Source: CAVQRB01 sp963715055
Lineage (GTDB): Bacteria > Pseudomonadota > Alphaproteobacteria > Rhodobacterales > Rhodobacteraceae
DNA: 64,000 nt
Reading direction: 5' to 3'
Assembly (NCBI GenBank): GCA_963715055.1
Contig: CAVQRB010000006.1
Span: 413,575 to 477,574, forward strand
This document shows, one piece after another, positions 9,219 through 17,581 of this stretch (position 1 is the stretch's first letter; each line of letters opens with the position of its first letter). The translations under genes were made by a program, and so were the position numbers. The notes under the pieces are model-generated. The model was not told where the DNA came from, did not search any database, and was given only the letters and a program-made list of their open reading frames with translations.

Positions 9219-9610
9219 TGCCGGAAGTGAAGATCAACATCGGTGGACGCACCTTCGATGTGGCCTGCCAGGCGGGCGAGGAGCATTACCTCCAGACCGC
9301 CGCAAAGATGCTGGATGACGAGGCACAGGTGCTCTCCGATCAGGTCGGGCGGATGCCCGAGGCCCGCATGCTGCTGATGGCGGGGCTGATGCTCGCCGAC
9401 AAGACCGCCAGCGTCGAGGACAAGGTGGCAGAGGTGCAGGCGCTTCTGGCCGAGCGCGATGCCGAACTCGCTGCCTTGCGCGCCTCGAAGGCCGAGCCCG
9501 AGCGCATCGAGGTTCCCGTGGTGCCGCAAAGCGTCACCGACACGCTGGCCGAGCTTGCCGCCCGCGCCGAGTCCTTGGCGGATGAGGTCGAGGAAAAGGC
9601 CGGAAGGTGA
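9218..9610 (+). CDS. zapA: Cell division protein ZapA
   Basis: ZapA binds and bundles FtsZ filaments at mid-cell. The 130-residue protein has the ZapA N-terminal domain (PEVKINIGGRTFDVACQAGE, then HYLQTAAKMLDDE, about residues 1-60) followed by a coiled-coil tail. Start and preceding stop overlap, so it is co-translated with the coiled-coil protein upstream. It is slightly longer than the E. coli form (about 109 residues) because of a C-terminal helix. In many proteobacteria the 6S RNA gene lies just downstream of zapA, and a structured interval follows here. Confidence 0.92.
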   Translation: MPEVKINIGGRTFDVACQAGEEHYLQTAAKMLDDEAQVLSDQVGRMPEARMLLMAGLMLADKTASVEDKVAEVQALLAERDAELAALRASKAEPERIEVPVVPQSVTDTLAELAARAESLADEVEEKAGR

Positions 9611-9611
9611 A

Positions 9612-9740
9612 ATCCGTGTTCAGGCTGGATTGCCAGCGTTCGTCACCATGACTGCACGGCGCTGACCTGTGGCCGAACCCCGGAAGCGGACCACGACGAC
9701 TCGAGCGGGATCGTCACGACACCACTGACCACCTGAAATG
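9612..9740 (+). ncRNA. ssrS: Candidate 6S RNA downstream of zapA
   Basis: The non-coding interval after zapA begins near TTCAGGCTGG and ends near CCACCTGAA; these ends can pair (TTCAGG with CCTGAA, then TGG with CCA around a bulged C). Between them are short pairable elements including GACGA..TCGTC and CTGTGG..CCACGA. Closed ends around an irregular helix, and position directly after zapA, are what 6S RNA genes show in proteobacteria. I cannot align it to the family here, so the call rests mainly on synteny and the closing stem. Confidence 0.4.
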
Positions 9741-9741
9741 C

Positions 9742-9769
9742 AAAAGGCGCCGCTTTGCACTGCGACGCC
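9742..9769 (-). terminator. Rho-independent terminator of grxD
   Basis: On the minus strand GGCGTCGC..GCGGCGCC forms an 8-bp stem (one G-U pair) with an 8-nt loop, followed by TTTTGCATTT. It lies just after the grxD stop codon. Confidence 0.7.
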
Positions 9770-9794
9770 CTTCAACGATGCGGATGGATCTGCC

Positions 9795-10157
9795 TCAGCC
9801 GTTGGCTTCGCGGATCTTGTCGGCGGCATCCTTGTCGAAGGTCACGCCGTTCTTTTCAAAGAGCGTATCCAACTCGCCGGAGAGGGTCATCTCCGTGATG
9901 ATGTCGCATCCGCCGACGAATTCGCCTTTCACGTAAAGCTGCGGGATTGTCGGCCAGTCGGAGAAGTCCTTGATGCCCTGACGAATGCCCTCATCTGCCA
10001 GCACATTCACATCCGAAAAGTCGACGCCCATGTAGTTCAGCACCCCCGCCACGCGGCTCGAAAACCCGCACTGCGGCATTTCCTTGGTGCCCTTCATGAA
10101 AAGCACCACGGTATTGGCGTCGATGGTCTCTTTGATCTTTGTTGCGGCGTCGGTCAT
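9795..10157 (-). CDS. grxD: Monothiol glutaredoxin, Grx4/GrxD type
   Basis: A 120-residue CGFS glutaredoxin: [15 protein letters not shown] carries the active-site Cys, and WPTIPQLY and GGCDI form the glutathione-binding surface. Such proteins carry or transfer [2Fe-2S] clusters with BolA proteins and help sense iron. The bolA-family gene lies directly upstream on the same strand (49-nt gap), so the pair probably forms an operon and a complex. The start follows AAAGGA. The downstream terminator is clear. Confidence 0.95.
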   Translation of the reverse strand: MTDAATKIKETIDANTVVLFMKGTKEMPQCGFSSRVAGVLNYMGVDFSDVNVLADEGIRQGIKDFSDWPTIPQLYVKGEFVGGCDIITEMTLSGELDTLFEKNGVTFDKDAADKIREANG

Positions 10158-10206
10158 CTGGGTTGTCCTTTGAGAAAATCTGTCGAAAGAGGCAGGCTGG
10201 CTATGA

Positions 10207-10443
10207 TCAGTCCGGCGCTCTCGTGGTCAGGGCCAGCGCGTGCAGTTCACCCTGCGTGCCATCCATCTTGCCCTTCAGAGCGGCATAGACGGCACGTTGC
10301 TGCTGCACGCGGTTCAGCCCGCGGAAACTCTCGTCGACGACCATGGCGGACATATGCACGCCATCGTCTCCTTCGACCTGAATCTTGGCCTTTGGGAAGC
10401 TTTCCCGCAGCAGGTCTTCGATCTCTTGCGCGCTCATCGGCAT
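10207..10443 (-). CDS. BolA family protein
   Basis: A 78-residue BolA/IbaG-type protein ([37 protein letters not shown]). BolA proteins bind [2Fe-2S] clusters together with monothiol glutaredoxins; the conserved His is in GVHMSAMVV. It is first in the bolA-grxD operon. The start at 10443 has GGAG about 9 nt upstream; MSAQEI two codons later is an alternative start. Confidence 0.92.
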   Translation of the reverse strand: MPMSAQEIEDLLRESFPKAKIQVEGDDGVHMSAMVVDESFRGLNRVQQQRAVYAALKGKMDGTQGELHALALTTRAPD

Positions 10444-10606
10444 GGTCAGGCTCCGTCTTCGGTCGACGCAGCAGATGTAATGTCTGGGGCGCGCCGGGAC
10501 AAGGCGTGAATTTCTGCTGAATGGGGCACGGATGACGGGGCGACTGCGTCACAATCGGGCAGACAAGCGCGCTGGCCTCGGTCATACTGAGGCCCGGAGG
10601 TTTGCC

Positions 10607-11575
10607 ATGGATGTTTTTGACAATGCGCCGGAACAGGCGTTGGTCTGGCACGAGGCCGGGCGGGGTGCGGTTCTGGCAACGGTCGTGGAGACCTGGGGCT
10701 CCGCGCCGCGCCGGATCGGGGCGCAATTGGTGATTGCGGGTGACGGCGAGATGCAGGGCTCCGTCTCGGGGGGCTGCGTCGAAGGCGCCGTGGTGCTGGA
10801 GGCGGCGGATGCGCTTGAAAAGGGCGAGCAGCGCCTCCTGGAATATGGTGTCAGCGATGGCGACGCCTTCGCCGTGGGGCTGGCCTGTGGCGGAACGATT
10901 CGCATCCTGGTGGAACCGGTCGGCTCGGCACTGCCCGAGGCGGTGTTGCGCGAACTGGTGGCCGCGCGGTCGGCGCGAAACCCCATCGCCTACGAGGTTC
11001 GACTGAGTGATGGACGCAGGCGGTTGCTGGACGACGGATATGCCGAGCGTTTCGCGATGGATCGCTCCGGTTTCGAGGAAGACGGCGACATTTTCGTGGC
11101 AATTCACAACCCGCCGCTGCGCCTGATTGTCGTGGGCGCGGTGCATGTGGCGCAGGCGCTGGTGCCGATGGCCCGGATCGCAGGCTATGACCCGGTGATC
11201 GTCGATCCGCGCGGGGCCTTCGGCTCTGAGGCACGCTTTCCCGGCGAGCGGATCGTTGCGGACTGGCCGGACGAGGCGCTGGAAGCGATCGGTCTCGACA
11301 CCCGCACGGCGGTAGTCCTGCTCACCCATGATCCCAAGCTCGACGATCCCGCGCTGCACATCGCCCTGCGTGCGCGCTGTTTCTACATCGGTGCGCTCGG
11401 CTCGAAGCGCACCCATGGCACGCGGGTGGAGCGGCTTGCCGCGGCAGGGTTCGATCCGTCGGTCATCGGGCGCATCCACGGGCCGGTGGGGCTCGACATC
11501 GGTGCCGCGAGCCCACCGGAAATCGCCCTGTCGATTCTCGCGGAAATGACCCGCGTTCTGCGTCGCGGATCATGA
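10607..11575 (+). CDS. XdhC/CoxI family molybdenum-enzyme maturation protein
   Basis: A 322-residue two-domain protein. The N-terminal XdhC/CoxI domain contains SVSGGCVEGAVV (about residues 60-75), and the C-terminal Rossmann-like domain ends with the typical GPVGLDIGAASPPEIALSIL. XdhC proteins bind molybdenum cofactor, aid its sulfuration and deliver it to xanthine dehydrogenase-family enzymes. It opens the operon that continues with the molybdopterin-binding gene (ATGA overlap) and coxSLM, so the likely client is that hydroxylase. The start at 10607 follows CCCGGAGG. Confidence 0.9.
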   Translation: MDVFDNAPEQALVWHEAGRGAVLATVVETWGSAPRRIGAQLVIAGDGEMQGSVSGGCVEGAVVLEAADALEKGEQRLLEYGVSDGDAFAVGLACGGTIRILVEPVGSALPEAVLRELVAARSARNPIAYEVRLSDGRRRLLDDGYAERFAMDRSGFEEDGDIFVAIHNPPLRLIVVGAVHVAQALVPMARIAGYDPVIVDPRGAFGSEARFPGERIVADWPDEALEAIGLDTRTAVVLLTHDPKLDDPALHIALRARCFYIGALGSKRTHGTRVERLAAAGFDPSVIGRIHGPVGLDIGAASPPEIALSILAEMTRVLRRGS

Positions 11576-12594
11576 AATTCGGTTCTGTGCCGCTGGACCG
11601 CGCGGAGGGCGCGATCCTTGCCCATTCGGTGGGGCTGGACAGCGGGAAACGCTTGCGCAAGGGGCGCGTGATCGGGGCGGAGGATATTGCGGCGCTCGCC
11701 GCTGCGGGGGTGATCGACGTGATCGTGGCTCAACTTGGCCCTGACGATGTCGCCGAGGACGCCGCCGCGCAAGCGCTGGCCGCGGCGCTGGTGCCCGATC
11801 CCGACGCGGCACTCCTGACCCTTACGGCCCCTTTCACCGGGCGGGTGAACCTGCTGGCCCGGGGGCCGGGCGTGGCGGTGCTCGATGTGCCGGCGCTGGA
11901 GGCGGCCAACCGCGTGCACCCGATGATCACCGTGGCCACCGTTCCGGCCTTTCAACAGATGCGCGGCGGCGGCATGCTCGCCACGATCAAGATCATTTCC
12001 TACGGCGTGCCGCGTGCCGCGCTCGAGGAGGCCTGCGAAGCTGCACGCGGCGCGATCCGGCTCGCGGCGCCCAAGATCACGAGCGCCGCGCTGGTCATCA
12101 CGGACATTCCCGGCGGCGCCGGTGACAAGGGCCGTGACGCGGTGGCGGAGCGGGTCGTGGCCTTCGGCGTGCCGTTGCCCGAGCCCGAACTGGTGCGCCA
12201 CGCGGTCGCACCCCTGTGCGAGGCGCTCTTGCGCTGCGATGCGGAGATGATCCTGATTCTGACCGGCTCGGCCACATCCGACATCGATGATGTTGCGCCC
12301 TCCGCGGTGCGGCAGGCCGGTGGAAGTATTGCGCGATTCGGCATGCCGGTCGATCCGGGCAATCTGCTTTTCATTGGTGAGTTGGGCGGACGCCCGGTGA
12401 TCGGCCTGCCGGGATGCGCCCGCGCGCCCGCGCTCAACGGCGCGGATTGGGTTCTGGCTCGGGTAATGTGCGGGATTGCGGTCACGGATGCGGATATTTC
12501 CGGCATGGGCGTCGGCGGTCTGCTCAAGGAAATACCTTCCCGACCACAACCGCGGCGCGGATCACGAAAGTCCGGCGCGTCGGGCCGGGAATAA
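11572..12594 (+). CDS. Molybdopterin-binding (MoeA/MogA-like) protein of the cox cluster
   Basis: A 340-residue protein with a molybdopterin-binding fold (about residues 160-310: TSAALVITDIPGG, ILTGSATSDIDDVAPSAV, GMPVDPGNLLFIGELG) after an N-terminal MoeA-like region. It ends GMGVGGLLKEIPSRPQPRRG. Relatives in molybdenum hydroxylase clusters sometimes carry an extra C-terminal nucleotidyltransferase domain, which is absent here. It probably takes part in cofactor synthesis or insertion for the CoxL-type enzyme. It overlaps the XdhC gene by 4 nt. The exact reaction is not known. Confidence 0.82.
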   Translation: MKFGSVPLDRAEGAILAHSVGLDSGKRLRKGRVIGAEDIAALAAAGVIDVIVAQLGPDDVAEDAAAQALAAALVPDPDAALLTLTAPFTGRVNLLARGPGVAVLDVPALEAANRVHPMITVATVPAFQQMRGGGMLATIKIISYGVPRAALEEACEAARGAIRLAAPKITSAALVITDIPGGAGDKGRDAVAERVVAFGVPLPEPELVRHAVAPLCEALLRCDAEMILILTGSATSDIDDVAPSAVRQAGGSIARFGMPVDPGNLLFIGELGGRPVIGLPGCARAPALNGADWVLARVMCGIAVTDADISGMGVGGLLKEIPSRPQPRRGSRKSGASGRE

Positions 12595-12693
12595 TCCCGC
12601 TTCAAGACAACCGGGACGAAAATATTGGTTCTCAAGCGGCTTGGGCCGTGCTTAACTCTGCACAACAAACAATGACTTCACAGGGAGGAAGCT

Positions 12694-13179
12694 ATGGCAC
12701 AGGTCTCGATGACCGTGAACGGAAAGGCCGCGTCCGGCGTGGTGGAGGGGCGGACATTGCTGTCGGCCTTCCTGCGCGACACGCTGCAACTGACGGGGAC
12801 TCACATCGGCTGCGACACCAGCCAATGCGGTGCCTGCGTGGTGCATGTGAACGGCGAGGCCGTGAAAGCCTGCACGATGCTCGCGGTCGAGGCCGCGGGC
12901 GCGGAGGTCAAGACCATCGAGGGCATGGCAAATGCCGACGGCTCGCTCAACGTGCTTCAGCAGGCGTTTCAGGACCATCACGGCCTGCAATGCGGCTTCT
13001 GCACGCCGGGCATGGTGATGAGCGCTGCCGCATTGCTCAAGGAAAATCCCAAGCCCACCGAGCAGGAAGTTCGGGTCTATCTCGAGGGCAACATCTGCCG
13101 CTGCACAGGCTACCACAACATCATCAAGGCGATTCTGGCTGCCAGCGGGCAGGACGTGAGCGCGATCGCCGCGGAATAA
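12694..13179 (+). CDS. coxS: Molybdenum hydroxylase small subunit, [2Fe-2S] protein (CoxS-like)
   Basis: A 161-residue iron-sulfur subunit that passes electrons from the molybdenum site to the FAD subunit. It has the plant-type ferredoxin cluster ligands ([10 protein letters not shown].. then Cys at KACTM) in the first half and the second cluster ligands (CGFCTPG and CRCTGY) in the C-terminal four-helix domain. AGGGAGGAAG lies before the start. The order S-L-M is characteristic of form II clusters, whereas form I clusters are ordered M-S-L. Confidence 0.93.
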   Translation: MAQVSMTVNGKAASGVVEGRTLLSAFLRDTLQLTGTHIGCDTSQCGACVVHVNGEAVKACTMLAVEAAGAEVKTIEGMANADGSLNVLQQAFQDHHGLQCGFCTPGMVMSAAALLKENPKPTEQEVRVYLEGNICRCTGYHNIIKAILAASGQDVSAIAAE

Positions 13180-13278
13180 CTGATCAATTGCGGACACCGC
13201 CGGGCGGCAAGCGCCGACCCTGCGGGTGACGCGCAAACACGTGGGCTTCGTGCCCGCCGACATTCAGGGAGTGAAAAT

Positions 13279-15642
13279 ATGCCGAAAGATGGAGGCATTG
13301 GCGCGAGTTCCAAGCGCCGCGAGGACGTCCGGTTTCTGACCGGCGCCGGCAATTATACCGACGATATCAATCTCCGCGGGCAGGCCTACGCCTTTTTCCT
13401 GCGCTCTGACGTGGCCCATGGCACGATCAATTCGGTCGATACCTCGGCGGCGGAATCCATGCCGGGCGTGGTCAAGGTCTTCACCGGAGCCGATTTCGAA
13501 GCCGTGGGCGGGATGCCTTGCGGCTGGCAGGTGACCGACCGTCACGGGCAGCCGATGCAGGAGCCGCGCCATCCGGTGCTTGCCCATGGCAAGGTGCGCC
13601 ATGTGGGCGAACCGATTGCCGCAGTGGTCGCCGACACGCTGGAGCAGGCGCGCGACGCCGCCGAGGCCATCGTGTTCGACATCAGCGAATTGCCCGCGGT
13701 CGTCGACATGAAGGCGGCTGTCGCCAATTCGGACGTGAAGGTGCATGACGATCTGACCTCGAACCTCTGCTATGACTGGGGCTTCGTGGAGGAGAACAAG
13801 GCGGCCACGGACGAGGCGTTTTCCAAGGCGGCGCATGTCACCACGCTGGAGCTTGTGAACAACCGGCTTGTCGCCAACCCGATGGAGCCGCGTGTGGCGG
13901 TGGGCGATTATTCCCGCGGAACCGGCGACCATACGCTGTACACAACCTCGCAGAACCCGCATGTGATCCGGCTCCTGATGGGCGCCTTCGTCTTGGGCAT
14001 CCCCGAGCACAAGCTGCGCGTTGTGGCGCCAGACGTGGGCGGCGGTTTTGGTACGAAGATTTTCCATTACCAGGAAGAAGCCTTCTGTACTTTCGCCGCC
14101 AAGGCCTGCAACCGACCGGTCAAATGGACCTCGAGCCGGTCCGAGGCCTTCATGTCCGACGCCCATGGCCGTGACCATGTGACCAAGATCGAACTGGCGC
14201 TCGACAAGGACAACAATTTCACCGCGATCCGCACCGAAACCTATGCCAATATGGGTGCCTATCTCAGCACCTTTGCGCCCTCGGTGCCGACCTGGTTGCA
14301 TGGCACGCTGATGGCGGGGAATTACAAGACGCCGCTGATCTACGTGAACGTGAAGGCGGTATTCACCAATACGGTGCCGGTGGATGCCTATCGTGGCGCC
14401 GGGCGTCCCGAAGCGACGTTTCAGCTTGAGCGGGTGATCGACAAGGCCGCGCGCGAGCTCAAGGTCGATCCGATCGCGCTCCGGCGGCAGAACTTCATCA
14501 CCGAGTTTCCCTATGCGACCCCCGTGGCGGTGGAATATGACACCGGCAATTACGTGGCGACGATGGACAAGCTCGAAGAGCTTGCGGACATCAAGGGCTT
14601 CAAGGCCCGTCGCAAGGCCTCGGAAGCCAAGGGCAAGCTCAGAGGGCTGGGCATCAACTGCTACATCGAAGCCTGCGGCATTGCGCCCTCGAACCTCGTG
14701 GGGCAACTGGGTGCGCGGGCGGGTCTCTACGAGAGCGCCACGGTGCGGGTGAACGCGACCGGCGGCCTCGTGGTCATGACCGGCTCGCACAGCCACGGGC
14801 AGGGGCATGAGACCGCCTTTCCGCAGGTCATTGCCGAGATGATCGGCATTCCCGAGGACATGATCGAGATCGTGCATGGCGATACCGCCAATGCGCCGAT
14901 GGGCATGGGCACCTACGGCTCGCGCTCGCTGGCGGTCGGGGGCTCTGCCATGGTGCGGGCGACCGAAAAGATCATCAAGAAGGCCAAGAAGATCGCAAGC
15001 CACCTGCTGGAGGCATCCGAGAGCGACATCGAGCTCAAGGATGGCGCTTTCAGCGTGGCGGGCACGGACAAGTCCGTGGCTTGGGGCGATGTGACACTCG
15101 CGGCTTATGTTCCGCACAACTACCCGCTCGAGGACCTGGAGCCGGGGCTCGAGGAGACGGCTTTCTATGATCCGTCGAACTTCACCTATCCTTCGGGGGC
15201 CTATGCCTGCGAAGTGGAGGTGGATCCCGACACCGGCAAGGTCACCATCGAGGCCTTCACCGCGGTGGATGATTTCGGCAATATCGTCAACCCGATGATC
15301 GTGACCGGGCAGGTGCACGGCGGACTTGCCCAGGGAATCGGCCAGGCGCTGCTGGAAAACTGCGCTTACGACGAGAACGGCCAGCTGCTGAGCGCCTCCT
15401 ACATGGATTACGCGATGCCGCGGGCGGACGATGTGCCCTTCTACCAGGTCGATCACTCCTGCCAGACGCCCTGCACGCACAACCCGCTTGGCGTGAAAGG
15501 CTGCGGTGAGGCCGGGGCCATCGGTTCGCCGCCGTCGGTGGTGAATGCCGTGGTCGATGCGCTGCAATCTGCGGGCAAGAATGTGACCCATATCGACATG
15601 CCGCTCTCTCCGGCGCGGGTCTGGGCGGCAATGCAGGGCTGA
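13279..15642 (+). CDS. coxL: Form II CoxL-like molybdenum hydroxylase large subunit
   Basis: A 787-residue xanthine-oxidase-family large subunit carrying the molybdopterin cytosine dinucleotide site. Visible motifs are GGGFGTK (about residues 254-260), the active-site loop AYRGAGR at residues 370-376 and the C-terminal GCGEAGAIGSPP containing the conserved Glu. AYRGAGR defines form II; true form I CO dehydrogenases carry AYXCSFR. Form II enzymes are common in Roseobacter genomes, and their substrate is disputed, so CO oxidation should not be assumed. The gene starts 99 nt after coxS. Confidence 0.93.
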   Translation: MPKDGGIGASSKRREDVRFLTGAGNYTDDINLRGQAYAFFLRSDVAHGTINSVDTSAAESMPGVVKVFTGADFEAVGGMPCGWQVTDRHGQPMQEPRHPVLAHGKVRHVGEPIAAVVADTLEQARDAAEAIVFDISELPAVVDMKAAVANSDVKVHDDLTSNLCYDWGFVEENKAATDEAFSKAAHVTTLELVNNRLVANPMEPRVAVGDYSRGTGDHTLYTTSQNPHVIRLLMGAFVLGIPEHKLRVVAPDVGGGFGTKIFHYQEEAFCTFAAKACNRPVKWTSSRSEAFMSDAHGRDHVTKIELALDKDNNFTAIRTETYANMGAYLSTFAPSVPTWLHGTLMAGNYKTPLIYVNVKAVFTNTVPVDAYRGAGRPEATFQLERVIDKAARELKVDPIALRRQNFITEFPYATPVAVEYDTGNYVATMDKLEELADIKGFKARRKASEAKGKLRGLGINCYIEACGIAPSNLVGQLGARAGLYESATVRVNATGGLVVMTGSHSHGQGHETAFPQVIAEMIGIPEDMIEIVHGDTANAPMGMGTYGSRSLAVGGSAMVRATEKIIKKAKKIASHLLEASESDIELKDGAFSVAGTDKSVAWGDVTLAAYVPHNYPLEDLEPGLEETAFYDPSNFTYPSGAYACEVEVDPDTGKVTIEAFTAVDDFGNIVNPMIVTGQVHGGLAQGIGQALLENCAYDENGQLLSASYMDYAMPRADDVPFYQVDHSCQTPCTHNPLGVKGCGEAGAIGSPPSVVNAVVDALQSAGKNVTHIDMPLSPARVWAAMQG

Positions 15643-15653
15643 TGCGACACGAC

Positions 15654-15705
15654 GGGACCGGGGGCCAGCCCCCGGACCCCCGGGATATTTCTGGCCAAAA
15701 GAAAC
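15654..15705 (+). repeat. Dispersed GGGATATTT..CCAAAAGAAA repeat, copy A
   Basis: Between coxL and coxM lies a GC-rich hairpin (GGGGGCCAGCCCCC) followed by GGGATATTTCTGGCCAAAAGA. The second part recurs at 21248-21288 and 56194-56230. It is an intergenic repeat with no coding capacity of its own. Confidence 0.8.
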
Positions 15706-15745
15706 CGGGACATGGTTTCGGAGCGCCGATGGAAAGGATGACAGG

Positions 15746-16534
15746 ATGTATGATTTTGACGTTGAATTGCCGAAATCGGTTGCGGATGCCGTAGCAGCGC
15801 TCGGCCGGGAGGAGGCGCAGGCACTCGGAGGGGGGCAGACGCTGATCCCAACCCTCAAGCAGCGGCTTGCGAGCCCTTCGGTGCTTGTCGCCCTGAGCGG
15901 GATCGGCGAGTTGAAAGGGGTCTGCATGGACGGTGGCGCGCTGGTGATCGGCGGTGCGACGACCCATGCGACGGTCGCGCGCGAGGCGGCGGCGCATTAC
16001 CCGGGTCTGGCGGACCTTGCGAGCCACATCGGCGATCCTGCGGTACGAAACCGCGGCACAATCGGCGGAAGTCTTGCGAACAACGATCCTGCGGCCTGCT
16101 ATCCGGCAGCGGCGCTCGGCTCCGGCGCCACGATCAAGACCAATACCCGCGAGATCCCGGCGGATGATTATTTTCAGGGGATGTTCACCACGGCGCTGCA
16201 AGAAGGTGAAATCATCACCTCCGTCAGCTTCCCGGTGCCGCAGGCATCAAACTACCAGAAATTCCTGCAACCGGCGTCGCGTTTTGCCCTGGTTGGCGTT
16301 TTTGTTGCCAAATATGCGGATGGCGTTCGCGTCGCGGTGACGGGCGCGTCCAACGACGGTGTGTTCCGCTGGAGCGAGGCCGAAAAGGCCTTGTCCTCGG
16401 ATTTCTCGGCAAAAGCAGTCGATGGGCTGTCAGTCTCGGCAGAGAATATGATCGCTGATCTGCATGGCACCGCCGCCTACCGGGCGCATATCGTGGGCGT
16501 GATGACGAAGCGCGCGGTTGCTGCGGCGCGCTGA
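15746..16534 (+). CDS. coxM: Molybdenum hydroxylase medium subunit, FAD-binding (CoxM-like)
   Basis: A 262-residue FAD-binding subunit that completes the S-L-M complex. The FAD-binding motifs are ALGGGQTLIPTLKQRL (about residues 29-44) and GTIGGSLANNDPAACYP (about residues 107-123). The C-terminal CO dehydrogenase flavoprotein domain is complete. The length is slightly short of but close to family norms (260-290). The start follows AAAGGATGACAGG. It is separated from coxL by repeat copy A, and a bidirectional terminator follows. Confidence 0.93.
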   Translation: MYDFDVELPKSVADAVAALGREEAQALGGGQTLIPTLKQRLASPSVLVALSGIGELKGVCMDGGALVIGGATTHATVAREAAAHYPGLADLASHIGDPAVRNRGTIGGSLANNDPAACYPAAALGSGATIKTNTREIPADDYFQGMFTTALQEGEIITSVSFPVPQASNYQKFLQPASRFALVGVFVAKYADGVRVAVTGASNDGVFRWSEAEKALSSDFSAKAVDGLSVSAENMIADLHGTAAYRAHIVGVMTKRAVAAAR

Positions 16535-16557
16535 CCCGCACTGTTCTGTAAGCATTG

Positions 16558-16590
16558 AAAAAAACGCCTCGAGGCAATCGGGGCGTTTTT
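16558..16590. terminator. Bidirectional terminator after coxM
   Basis: AAAAAACGCC..GGGGCGTTTTT forms a stem with A- and T-runs on both sides, so it can serve coxM on the plus strand and the convergent decayed gene on the minus strand. Confidence 0.8.
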
Positions 16591-16610
16591 CGTGTTCACG
16601 CGTTAGGGGA

Positions 16611-17323
16611 TCAGGCTTTGCGGCGGTGCATCGCGGCCAAACCGCCCAGCCCGCCCAGCAACAATAGTGCAGAGGCCGGAAGCGGAACGGCGGACATCGG
16701 TGGCGTGTCGGACGCATCGCCCACTACAATGGTGACGGACGTCAACGTGCCATTTACAGTTTTGCGGTCGACGATGTTCGAGAGTGAGTCCTGAACTAAG
16801 AGCGAGATCCCGAAGGTGCTGGCCGGATCTGACGTCAGCAATGGCGCGGACGGTGTTGCTGTGGGCAGGTCAACACCTGAAAGCGTGCCGCTGTTATACT
16901 ATGCGAAGTTGGCGAACCTATCCCACGTGAAGCCGCCAAGCTGAAACGACGTGGGCGAGTTCTGCAATAGAAATCCATCGTGCGGTGTTCCACCCAAGCC
17001 GTTTGACAGGTAGTCGCCGACGGTCAAACCGGTTTGGCCCAGAGAGGCAAGATCGGTGCCAATTTTGCGGGTGTAGCCGATGTGAGGTAAGCCGCCGTCG
17101 ACCCTGTTGTCGCCGACGTTGATGTTGATATTGGGCCGGTTGCGGTATCGAATACGCCCACGCTTCGGAATGTGGTGCCCGCCGACCATCCCGTAGCAGC
17201 GAACGCGCCGGTGCCAAAGTCGCGGTCAAGCGTGCCCTCGTAGACGATGCTGAATGTTGCGACCTGCGCGGCCAGTGCCGACACCGACACGGCGAAGACG
17301 GAGATCAAAAGACGCAATTTCAT
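16611..17323 (-). pseudogene. Decayed secreted protein gene with VPLPAS C-terminal anchor
   Basis: The N-terminus at 17323 is a clear signal peptide (MKLRLLISVFAVSVSALAAQ). The reading frame then shifts near 17125-17135, consistent with loss of one base: GVFDTATGPI in the first frame is followed by NINVGDNRVDGG in the second. The second frame has an in-frame TAG at 16901-16899 (FANFA*YNSGTLSGVDLP) and then continues to the end. The C-terminus, VPLPASALLLLGGLGGLAAM plus a basic HRRKA tail, is a VPLPAS/PEP-CTERM-like sorting signal. One added base would restore about 237 codons apart from the amber. Both lesions are in a non-essential type of gene, so decay is plausible; sequencing error is the alternative. 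Confidence 0.75.
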
Positions 17324-17523
17324 TGTGGTTCCATTAGTGAAATGTTCACAGACGTGTCTTTCTACAGTAACCCAAAGCAAATCGCTGCCCGCCAAGCAGA
17401 AAGACGTGAAATGCGCGCAGGAACCAGACTTTGGGCACTGCTCAGGGCAGGTCTGTGCGGAAGACGCACCCAGAATGCGACGATGCCTGTCGGAGCGGCT
17501 GCGTCACCGCGGGTTTGAAATGC
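17324..17523. other. Non-coding interval upstream of the decayed VPLPAS gene
   Basis: No convincing gene on either strand. A loose inverted repeat GTCTTTCT (17356-17363) and AGAAAGAC (17398-17405) lies upstream of the decayed gene, but nothing else marks a regulatory site. Confidence 0.4.
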
Positions 17524-17550
17524 AAAAGAGCGCCGTCAGGGCGCTCTTTT
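17524..17550. terminator. Terminator downstream of infC
   Basis: AAAAGAGCGCC-GTCAG-GGCGCTCTTTT is a strong perfect stem with T-runs in both directions. It lies 32 nt after the infC stop on the minus strand. Confidence 0.85.
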
Positions 17551-17581
17551 CTTTGGACGCTTTTTGCAAACAGGCTTAGCT

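Noticed and set aside
12586..12599. CGGGA-ATAA-TCCCG at the end of the molybdopterin-binding gene
   Set aside because: It overlaps the stop codon, lacks a T-run and lies inside an apparent operon, so it is not supported as a terminator or operator.
13264..15927. Long minus-strand open frame of 887 codons opposite coxL
   Set aside because: It mirrors coxL codon for codon, is Arg/His-rich without any family motif, and arises from high GC content at third positions.
17356..17405. Inverted repeat GTCTTTCT..AGAAAGAC upstream of the decayed VPLPAS gene
   Set aside because: Arms are only 8 bp with a 34-bp gap and no promoter nearby, which is weak by chance in this length of sequence.
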